In this document: piece after piece, positions 1 through 4,623 of the stretch | Numbering within the stretch: position 1 is the stretch's first letter | Layout of the letters: each line of letters starts with the position of its first letter | Source of the DNA: an uncultured Eubacteriales bacterium | Lineage (GTDB): Bacteria > Bacillota > Clostridia > Oscillospirales > RGIG7773 | Length of the DNA: 6,424 nt | Direction: 5' to 3' | Assembly: GCA_934541205.1 (NCBI GenBank) | Contig: CAKTDK010000107.1 | Span: 1 to 6,424, forward strand | The notes under the pieces: model-generated | What the model saw: the letters and a program-made list of their open reading frames with translations, nothing else | Told to the model about the DNA's origin: nothing | Database searches by the model: none | Made by a program: the position numbers and the translations under genes

Positions 1-174
1 GTGTTTCTCCCTCCTTTCGGTCATCGCGTATCAGCCCAACGGCTCCCCACATATCGAATGTATCTGATTTGCCCTATGCTGCGCCGCCATTCTCCTGCGT
101 CGCTTTCTTTGTCAAGGTTCAAAAACGGTCAAGTTTTGCAATTTGCGGAAAGGGGAACGCAGATTACTTTTTAC
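1..174. other. Intergenic spacer with GTCAAG direct repeat
   Basis: No convincing gene lies here. The plus-strand open frame starting at position 1 opens with a GTG formed from the tail of the leftward ribosome binding region and overlaps a real minus-strand gene end. The hexamer GTCAAG occurs at 111-116 and again at 128-133 (17-base period). On the minus strand these are two CTTGAC boxes, each containing a TTGAC like a -35 element. No good -10 is seen at 17 bases from either (AAGAAA and GAATGG are poor). The spacer may therefore hold a promoter read by an alternative sigma factor, or a protein-binding site. No intrinsic terminator is visible after the 175-423 gene. Confidence 0.35.
7..17 (-). 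promoter_or_regulatory. Ribosome binding site of a gene beginning just outside the window
   Basis: On the minus strand these bases read AAAGGAGGGAG, a near-perfect Shine-Dalgarno, with only GAAAC AC left before the window edge. A start codon immediately beyond position 1 would sit at normal spacing, so another minus-strand gene almost certainly starts there. In Tn916-family elements the position after the Orf7/Orf8-type pair is occupied by small backbone genes, excisionase and integrase. The identity of this one cannot be seen. Confidence 0.7.
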
Positions 175-423
175 TTAGACCTCAAATGACAGGACAGCCC
201 TCATAAGGCGTGACCGCAAGCGGTCGCGTATGTCCTCGTCTATGCCCCAATAAATATTGCCGCACTCGTCGCGGAGCTTCCGCATAGACAGGGACGCTAT
301 GTAACTTTCGTAATGGTGTACGACAATCTTCATAGCTTCCGGGTCGCCCTTAGTTGCAGCTATGATTACCGGGTAAGGCAACAAGCCGCTTTCAGCGTTC
401 TCATTGTTAATCTTCGTGGTCAT
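175..423 (-). CDS. Small helix-turn-helix / sigma region 2-like protein (Tn916 Orf8-like)
   Basis: An 82-residue cytoplasmic protein resembling the helix-turn-helix (HTH_16-type) conjugative transposon proteins typified by Tn916 Orf8. Residues 22-42 (AATKGDPEAM and HHYESYI) have the A-x-x-x-GD-x-x-A...Y spacing of sigma-70 region 2.1. Residues 62-81 (from EDIRDRLR to AVLSFE) parallel the region 2.2 pattern ED-L-x-x-x...A-x-x-F. The ATG overlaps the end of the upstream sigma-like gene by 17 bases and is preceded by GGAGG about 9 bases upstream, which fixes the start and implies translational coupling. In Tn916 the Orf7/Orf8 pair is reported to promote transcription of excision and transfer functions, so a positive regulatory role is likely. 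That function is inferred here; the region 2 resemblance is from reading motifs, not a profile search. Confidence 0.82.
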   Translation of the reverse strand: MTTKINNENAESGLLPYPVIIAATKGDPEAMKIVVHHYESYIASLSMRKLRDECGNIYWGIDEDIRDRLRSRLMRAVLSFEV

Positions 424-847
424 AGGCGCGTTCCTCCAAATAGCGTTTTAGCAGCTTCATAGAGCTTTTCCGGCGGGTCTGTACTGTTGTCCTCGGAATA
501 TTGCAGTATTTCGCAATTTCCCGTTCGCTCATATCAAAGAAATAATAGAGCAGTACGGTTTCCCGCTTTTCGTCCGGCAAACTGTGTAGGGCTTCGGCAA
601 GCAGCTCCGCAGTTATCTCCTTGCCGCCGACAACGAAAGACTGTTGCGCTTTATCGTCTGTAAAATATTTGTCGCAAACGTAAAGCTGTTTTTCTTCCTG
701 TGGCGACAAATCGGAAAAAGGAATTTCGCGTAATTGCCGCTGCTTCGTGTCCCTGTGGGCGTTCATAGCTTCCCGCCTTAACGCCAGTTTGCAAAAGCCA
801 TTAAAAGAACAACGGATTTGCCATTGGGTACGAATAGGTTCGTTCAT
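407..847 (-). CDS. Sigma-70-family RNA polymerase sigma factor, region 4 type (Tn916 Orf7-like)
   Basis: A 146-residue sigma-like regulator. Residues about 80-138 form a sigma region 4: a helix ending LPDEKRETVLLYYFFDMSE followed by the helix-turn-helix REIAKYCNIPRTTVQTRRKS, which would contact the -35 element. The first 75 residues show no clear region 2, so alone it lacks a -10-recognition domain. ATG 847 is chosen because AAAGGAGGTG at 853-862 lies 5 bases upstream. It overlaps the following small HTH gene by 17 bases, forming the classic two-gene regulatory unit of Tn916/Tn1549-type elements. Expression is probably limited by the leader region at 848-1170, which holds a terminator and a hairpin overlapping this gene's Shine-Dalgarno. 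Base composition by eye is richer in GC than the resistance genes to the right, consistent with element backbone versus cargo. The family assignment is solid; the regulon is unknown. Confidence 0.88.
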   Translation of the reverse strand: MNEPIRTQWQIRCSFNGFCKLALRREAMNAHRDTKQRQLREIPFSDLSPQEEKQLYVCDKYFTDDKAQQSFVVGGKEITAELLAEALHSLPDEKRETVLLYYFFDMSEREIAKYCNIPRTTVQTRRKSSMKLLKRYLEERAYDHED

Positions 848-852
848 GTTCT

Positions 853-876
853 CACCTCCTTTCGCAGCCGCGAAAG
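853..876 (-). promoter_or_regulatory. Hairpin overlapping the Shine-Dalgarno of the sigma-like gene
   Basis: A perfect 7-base inverted repeat, CTTTCGC (859-865) and GCGAAAG (870-876) with a 4-base loop, lies directly before the sigma-like gene. In the minus-strand transcript the 3' arm GCGAAAG runs into the Shine-Dalgarno AAAGGAGGTG (853-862), so folding would cover its 5' bases. An alternative stem, CCGC/GCGG (868-871 and 876-879), uses the same bases and would leave the Shine-Dalgarno free. Two mutually exclusive small hairpins suggest tunable translation, but the stems are short and no function is proven. Confidence 0.45.
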
Positions 877-887
877 CGGTGGATTTT

Positions 888-898
888 GAAATGTCCCC
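888..898. repeat. Direct repeat GAAATGTCCCC, copy 1 (copy 2 at 1066-1076)
   Basis: GAAATGTCCCC occurs at 888-898 and 1066-1076 in the same orientation. Each copy lies close to the heptamer GCGGTGG (876-882 and 1078-1084), but the two elements are in opposite order at the two sites. Copy 2 lies inside the 28-codon leader ORF and copy 1 just ahead of the sigma-like gene. It could be chance, a relic of duplication, or a regulatory motif. Confidence 0.4.
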
Positions 899-951
899 TT
901 TCGTAATCCCTCAAACCGAAAAACTTGATTTTGGACGTTGATTTTTGGCGA

Positions 952-975
952 TTTTTCAAAAAAACTTTTGAAAAA
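952..975. repeat. A/T-only-type inverted repeat downstream of the attenuator
   Basis: TTTTTCAAAA (952-961) and TTTTGAAAAA (966-975) form a perfect 10-base inverted repeat with loop AAAC. In the minus-strand transcript it follows directly after the terminator hairpin at 980-1013. The stem is nearly pure A/T, so it is weak as RNA. It may act as a late-folding structure or DNA-level site, or it may simply reflect an A/T-rich leader. Confidence 0.35.
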
Positions 976-979
976 ATGC

Positions 980-1013
980 AAAAAGCGCCCGTCTGCAAAA
1001 TGCAGATGAACGC
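980..1013 (-). terminator. Intrinsic terminator positioned as an attenuator ahead of the sigma-like gene
   Basis: On the minus strand GCGTTCATCTGCA (1013-1001) pairs with TGCAGACGGGCGC (997-985) around a TTT loop. The stem has 13 positions: 10 Watson-Crick pairs, two G-U pairs and one A-C mismatch. It is followed at once by five T (984-980), the form of a Rho-independent terminator. It lies between the 28-codon leader ORF and the sigma-like gene, with no gene ending close before it, so it fits premature termination better than ordinary end-of-operon termination. No alternative antiterminator pairing was spotted by eye. Confidence 0.7.
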
Positions 1014-1056
1014 ATAGGAATTAACTAAGGTATTTAGATGATTTGACAGTTCATAT

Positions 1057-1143
1057 TTAAGGGTAGAAATGTCCCCGGCGGTGGTCGGGCTTTTTTGACA
1101 AGTCAGAGAATGTAAAGATTTGTCGGTATGGTTTATCACTCAT
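1057..1143 (-). CDS. 28-residue leader peptide candidate upstream of the sigma-like gene
   Basis: A short ORF of 28 codons (begins MSDKPYRQIF, ends RRGHFYP). It is supported mainly by its start: AGGAGG lies 8 bases before ATG 1143, the best ribosome binding site in this intergenic region. The peptide is basic, with no membrane segment and no cysteine. It ends about 45 bases before the terminator at 980-1013. ORF, then terminator, then regulatory gene is the layout of translation-coupled attenuation, known for tet(M) in Tn916. The peptide is not recognised. It could be a true regulatory leader, a small functional protein, or a decayed gene start. A longer GTG-initiated frame from 1139 to 852 overlaps it but has poorer start context. 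Confidence 0.5.
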   Translation of the reverse strand: MSDKPYRQIFTFSDLSKKPDHRRGHFYP

Positions 1144-1168
1144 GGCGGCCACCTCCTAAAGCCGCCAT
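1142..1168 (-). promoter_or_regulatory. Hairpin enclosing the leader ORF's Shine-Dalgarno and start codon
   Basis: ATGGCGGC (1142-1149) and GCCGCCAT (1161-1168) form a perfect 8-base GC-rich inverted repeat with an 11-base loop. In the minus-strand transcript the loop carries TTTAGGAGGTG (the Shine-Dalgarno) and the 3' arm ends in the first two bases of start codon ATG 1143. Folding would lock the start codon in a stem while displaying the Shine-Dalgarno. It is therefore a candidate translational switch for the leader ORF. Confidence 0.55.
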
Positions 1169-1198
1169 ATCTGAATGATTACAGGTCGTCACATAGAC

Positions 1199-1234
1199 AA
1201 AAAAATCGGCGGCTCTGAAAATCAAAGCCGCCGA
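1199..1234 (-). terminator. Intrinsic terminator of the resistance operon
   Basis: On the minus strand TCGGCGGCT (1234-1226) pairs perfectly with AGCCGCCGA (1214-1206) across an 11-base loop, followed by seven T (1205-1199). This is a textbook Rho-independent terminator about 95 bases after the permease stop. It should end the transporter transcript and insulate the sigma-like unit. On the plus strand the stem is not followed by a T run, so it is directional. Confidence 0.85.
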
Positions 1235-1267
1235 AAAATAGTAGGCGCGTGAAAATGCTTCTGCTCT

Positions 1268-1295
1268 GCGACGGCTTTTTTTCTTTTGCCGTCGC
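1268..1295. repeat. GC-rich hairpin with homopurine loop after the permease gene
   Basis: GCGACGGC (1268-1275) and GCCGTCGC (1288-1295) form a perfect 8-base stem. The loop reads AAAAGAAAAAAA in the minus-strand transcript. No T run follows on either strand, so it is not a standard intrinsic terminator. Lying between the permease stop and the terminator at 1199-1234, it may stabilise the 3' end of the operon mRNA. The purine-only loop is unusual. Confidence 0.5.
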
Positions 1296-1327
1296 CCGGC
1301 AGATGAAATATCTATTTAATTATCTCG

Positions 1328-3352
1328 TCATTGCCGCCTATAACTGATCCGGGCAGCAATATAGTAAACTCCGTAGAGCAATATAAAAAAGACAAATGCA
1401 ATACTAAGAGAGCCGATTATCCACAAGTTGTTTGAAAATACAGGGAGATGAAACGCACTCAACTGCATTTTCCCCGCACTGACATATACAAAGCAACTGC
1501 TGATAATCAAAGCGGGTAACAAAGGGAGTAAAAACATCATTGACAACTGGCGATTATTTAGTTTCTCAATATCCCGCCTATTCATTCCAAGCTGCTGTAA
1601 AATACAGTCCTGTCGTCGTTTCTTCTCCCTGTCACTAAGAATTTGCGTCGCCAAAATTGCCGCACCAGTGATTTCAAAGACCAGTGAAAGGTAAAATAAG
1701 CAAATAGCCATAGCATAAAGCTGTGTCAAACTTTCTTTATCTACCCACTTGCCGGACAAATAATCAACATTATCAATCATAGCTGTCACACCGCTACCGT
1801 CAGACGCAGTTTTCCCAATATTACGTTTTAGCATAGAAAGACCATCACACATTTGAACGATATTTTGCAAATCGCGGCTATCAAGCGGCGTTTCTGTTAT
1901 GACAGACAGCAGACTATATAGTGTCGTCATTTGGCTAACCGCCTGTTCTGGAACAATGATACAAAAGTCAAGACCATTTCCGTATGTGTCCATCTGGCTG
2001 AATGGTTCACAAAATATGCTATCCTCTGCGAATAAATATCCGGCACAATTCAGACTTTTATCCTGTTCAAGCAATGTTTCAAAGGGCTTTTTAAGTGCGG
2101 GAACACAATGGATATAACACAAAGACGGATTGAGTTCTACGGATTGAAGCCCCAGTATTTCGCGCAGTTTCTTATAATCACTCTGTTTCATATAAGTATC
2201 ATGTTGATATTCTGCGTATGCCATATAGCCCGAACGTCCGGTACTTGATATACAATCGTTTCGCACTGCAAGAAAACTATTCTTGTTATCCGTATAAATG
2301 CTGTAAACATAACTTGACTGAACGGGGAAGTTAAGGTCAAGAACATTTTCATAAGCCGAAAAATCCTGTAATTCTGCCTTGTGTAAAATCATTATATCAA
2401 ATACGCTCTGTTCCATGTTTTTGTCTGCAATCATATAAACAGCGGTACCCGCCCCCATAAAGGTTAATGAAAGCATAAACAAAACGGAAAAAACGCCCAT
2501 GATAATGCTTGTTGAACGGATTTTTGCTGTAAAGCCGCGAAATAGTACCAACCTGTTTTTTTCGTATTTCCATTTTTCACGATTGCCAAATTGCATAATG
2601 AGAAACGTGGGTACACTTAGGAAAAAACCAAATAAAAACAGTACCAGACAAACAACGCCTATAAGCACATCATAACCATTCCCCAGCGGCCCGGTACACA
2701 TCAGAAAAATTCCTACACACCCTGTCAAAACAGATATAAAAAACAGTGCAATGGCAGATACCCCGTCATGCAGTAGCTTTTTTTCGTTCTGGCGCTCATA
2801 ATACAACAAATCGTAAAGAGTTACCTTGCTTATCCATTTGTTGTTCCTCCGTATAGCGTAAAAGAGCATTGCCAAAAAATAGATACAGGTTAATGCTGTT
2901 GCATTAAATGAAAAGTTCCACCTTAGGACATACATCACACCAAACATAGAGCTAAGAACCGCTTCTAACAGTTGGGAAAACAGTATGCCAACAGGAAGCC
3001 CAATAACAAACGCAAAAATGCCAATCAAAGCGTTTTCATAAAAAATAAGCCTGCATATAGAACGGTTAGGGATTCCCGAAATCATATAGATACTCAATTC
3101 CCGGCTCCGTTTTTTCAATATATACTTTGTCATGTACCCAACAATCCACCCCATAATAAGGACAATGAGCAATGACGCAACAATAATCATATAAGGCAGC
3201 ACGCCGATACTGGGAAACGCTTTCACTATATCCGAAAAAATCAGTGAATTAAAAGCGTACATAAAGGAAACCGTACAGGCAAGTGTGATGAAGTAAAGCA
3301 AATAATCTTTTGACTGCCTTTTCGCATTGCGGATTGATAATTCCTTTAGCAT
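1328..3352 (-). CDS. BceB/VraE-type FtsX-family ABC transporter permease
   Basis: A 674-residue integral membrane subunit of a peptide-antibiotic detoxification transporter. Hydrophobic segments lie at about 18-38, 53-75, 104-128, 151-167, 199-219, 227-254, 281-307, 546-570, 604-626 and 643-666. That gives ten helices with one large extracytoplasmic domain (about 308-545) between helices 7 and 8, the diagnostic layout and usual length of BceB-type permeases. In characterised systems this domain determines which peptide is handled and talks to the partner kinase. The start codon overlaps the ATPase stop by 7 bases (ATGCTAA) behind GGAGGTG, implying coupled translation. The extracellular domain carries seven cysteines (367, 412, 416, 436, 448, 464, 502). 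The substrate cannot be read from sequence; bacitracin, a lantibiotic or another lipid II-cycle-binding peptide is likely. Confidence 0.92.
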   Translation of the reverse strand: MLKELSIRNAKRQSKDYLLYFITLACTVSFMYAFNSLIFSDIVKAFPSIGVLPYMIIVASLLIVLIMGWIVGYMTKYILKKRSRELSIYMISGIPNRSICRLIFYENALIGIFAFVIGLPVGILFSQLLEAVLSSMFGVMYVLRWNFSFNATALTCIYFLAMLFYAIRRNNKWISKVTLYDLLYYERQNEKKLLHDGVSAIALFFISVLTGCVGIFLMCTGPLGNGYDVLIGVVCLVLFLFGFFLSVPTFLIMQFGNREKWKYEKNRLVLFRGFTAKIRSTSIIMGVFSVLFMLSLTFMGAGTAVYMIADKNMEQSVFDIMILHKAELQDFSAYENVLDLNFPVQSSYVYSIYTDNKNSFLAVRNDCISSTGRSGYMAYAEYQHDTYMKQSDYKKLREILGLQSVELNPSLCYIHCVPALKKPFETLLEQDKSLNCAGYLFAEDSIFCEPFSQMDTYGNGLDFCIIVPEQAVSQMTTLYSLLSVITETPLDSRDLQNIVQMCDGLSMLKRNIGKTASDGSGVTAMIDNVDYLSGKWVDKESLTQLYAMAICLFYLSLVFEITGAAILATQILSDREKKRRQDCILQQLGMNRRDIEKLNNRQLSMMFLLPLLPALIISSCFVYVSAGKMQLSAFHLPVFSNNLWIIGSLSIAFVFFILLYGVYYIAARISYRRQ

Positions 3353-4119
3353 GGAGTGTCACCTCCCAAGAGGGAGAGAACGTCAAGGATTTCGTGATAG
3401 AATATATCCCGCGTCTTTTCGCCTTTCAATATCTCATTAAAAATCTTCCCGTCCTTTAGGAATAAAATGCGGTCTGCATAACTGGCACAAAATGCGTCAT
3501 GTGTTACCATGAGGATTGTAGCACCTGTTTCTTTGTTAAGTTCTGACATCATCTGTAACAGAATACGGGCAGAATTAGAATCAAGGGAACCTGTCGGCTC
3601 GTCAGCCATAACCAGTTTGGGATTACCTATCATTGCCCTGGCAAAAGCACAACGCTGTTTTTGACCTCCCGATACTTGAAAAGGAAATTTTTTCAGTGTG
3701 TCGCTGATTTGTAGCCGCTGTGCAATATGGTTAATCCGCTCCGTAATTTCTTTCGGCGGCATTTTCCCGATTGCTAAAGGTAAAGCTATATTTTCTTCCA
3801 ATGTCAGCGTATCTAACAGGTTGAAATCTTGAAAGACAAAGCCAAGATTATCACGACGAAATGCGGATATATCATCTTCGCTTATGGTCGTAATATCCTT
3901 TCCGTCCAATAAAATGTGTCCGGCACTTACGGTATCAATGGTAGATATACAATTTAACAAGGTGGTTTTCCCAGAACCAGACGCCCCCATGATACTCACA
4001 AATTCCCCATGCTGCACATAAAAGCTAACTTGATTTAAGGCTTTTGTGACGGAACCCTGATTACCATAATATTTTTCGATATGTTCTACACAAAGCAATG
4101 GTTTTGGACGATTTATCAT
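3346..4119 (-). CDS. BceA-type ABC transporter ATP-binding protein
   Basis: A 257-residue cytoplasmic nucleotide-binding subunit that powers the adjacent permease. All catalytic motifs are intact: Walker A GASGSGKT at 45-52, Q-loop Gln97, signature VSGGQKQR at 149-156, Walker B LVMADEP at 169-175 with Glu174, and H-loop His207. The segment LGFVFQDFNLLDTLTLEEN is typical of the MacB/LolD/BceA branch. It starts 4 bases after the stop of the small membrane protein and its stop overlaps the permease start, so the three genes form one translational unit. It is slightly longer than a minimal family member, with a C-terminal tail of about 30 residues after the last strand. An antimicrobial-peptide rather than lipoprotein role is inferred from the partner permease and two-component system. 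Confidence 0.95.
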   Translation of the reverse strand: MINRPKPLLCVEHIEKYYGNQGSVTKALNQVSFYVQHGEFVSIMGASGSGKTTLLNCISTIDTVSAGHILLDGKDITTISEDDISAFRRDNLGFVFQDFNLLDTLTLEENIALPLAIGKMPPKEITERINHIAQRLQISDTLKKFPFQVSGGQKQRCAFARAMIGNPKLVMADEPTGSLDSNSARILLQMMSELNKETGATILMVTHDAFCASYADRILFLKDGKIFNEILKGEKTRDIFYHEILDVLSLLGGDTPC

Positions 4120-4123
4120 TTTT

Positions 4124-4522
4124 TCATTCCACCACCTTTCCGTTTGAAATGATTATATCTTTGTCCGCAAATTTCAGAATATAGGTATATGTTGCGTCCT
4201 CTAATCTTTCAAAATAGAGTTTCATCGTATTTTTCGTATTCAGAGATATTTCTGCTTCTATCACATAAGTCTCTGTTATATTCCCGTTTGAATCGGTTTT
4301 GCGTTCTTCGGCAAGTTTCGGAACAATAGACGTGTAGGGGAAAGTTCCTCTTACATTCAAACAGGTTACTACTTCCCCCTCAGTTACAAATTCAACTCCC
4401 GCACTATCTGAGCGGAGCTGTTTTGTTTTCCCCACCATATGAAACATAAAAAACAGGCAGAGGGCAAAAAGCAGCATGATACCTATTACAAAACGTGTTC
4501 TTTTTTTCTTTGTTGTACTCAT
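4124..4522 (-). CDS. Small membrane-anchored extracytoplasmic protein of the transporter operon
   Basis: A 132-residue protein of unrecognised family. A basic N-terminus (KKKRTR, residues 5-10) is followed by one hydrophobic helix (about 11-30). A hydrophilic, beta-rich-looking domain (about 35-132) would face outside by the positive-inside rule. There is no lipobox and no clear signal-peptidase site, so it is probably an anchored protein. It has one cysteine in the helix and one at residue 54. It is first in the transporter operon, directly after the regulated promoter, with AAAAGGAGG 9 bases before ATG 4522, and it ends 4 bases before the ATPase. B. subtilis yxdLM is followed by a small exported protein, YxeA, in a comparable Bce-like locus. 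Position suggests a similar accessory part, but no sequence relationship to YxeA is claimed. Confidence 0.8.
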   Translation of the reverse strand: MSTTKKKRTRFVIGIMLLFALCLFFMFHMVGKTKQLRSDSAGVEFVTEGEVVTCLNVRGTFPYTSIVPKLAEERKTDSNGNITETYVIEAEISLNTKNTMKLYFERLEDATYTYILKFADKDIIISNGKVVE

Positions 4523-4545
4523 TATAAAACGCCTCCTTTTGCCCC

Positions 4546-4578
4546 TATTCTATACGGAAATTCAAAGCGGTTGTATAG
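4546..4578 (-). promoter_or_regulatory. Promoter of the transporter operon
   Basis: On the minus strand the sequence TATAGAATA (4554-4546) supplies a good -10 (TAGAAT, 4552-4547). Seventeen bases upstream the -35 position holds a poor match (TACAAC, 4575-4570; in the alternative register TATACA, 4577-4572, pairs with TATAGA). A good -10 with a weak -35 is expected for an activator-dependent promoter. The arms CTATAC (4550-4555) and GTATAG (4573-4578) also make an inverted repeat spanning the promoter. It precedes ATG 4522 by about 25-30 bases. Confidence 0.6.
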
Positions 4579-4585
4579 AAGTTGG

Positions 4586-4623
4586 TTGATTTTATCTAAC
4601 AATTTTGTAAGATATAAAATCAA
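4586..4623. promoter_or_regulatory. BceR-type operator upstream of the transporter operon
   Basis: TAACA (4597-4601), four bases, TGTAA (4606-4610) exactly fits the inverted-repeat consensus TnACA-N4-TGTAA described for BceR-like regulators. It is flanked by a further perfect 10-base inverted repeat, TTGATTTTAT (4586-4595) and ATAAAATCAA (4614-4623), whose centre is offset by one base. The site lies about 50 bases upstream of the -10, where an OmpR-family activator would act, and overlaps the kinase stop codon. The neighbouring response regulator is the obvious ligand. Binding is inferred. Confidence 0.75.

Noticed and set aside
1..189. 62-codon plus-strand frame
   Set aside because: It starts within the complement of a Shine-Dalgarno for a leftward gene, overlaps the end of the 175-423 gene on the other strand, and has no recognisable domain or ribosome binding site.
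954..1015. Short ORF starting ATG at 1015 and reading through the terminator stem
   Set aside because: No Shine-Dalgarno precedes it, and its codons simply restate the hairpin and T-rich tract.
852..1139. 95-codon minus-strand frame starting with GTG
   Set aside because: It runs through the terminator hairpin and into the sigma-like gene's Shine-Dalgarno, has low-complexity hydrophobic and basic stretches produced by the T-rich leader, and its GTG start is less well placed than ATG 1143 of the overlapping short ORF.
1199..1234. CRISPR or tandem repeat array in the 1140-1300 region
   Set aside because: The three GC-rich inverted repeats differ in sequence and spacing and are explained as start-site hairpin, terminator and 3' hairpin. 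There are no regular spacers.
4124..4522. Lipoprotein or YxeA-family assignment for the small membrane protein
   Set aside because: No lipobox cysteine follows the hydrophobic helix, and no clear residue pattern of the YxeA family could be recognised by eye. Only the genomic position is similar.
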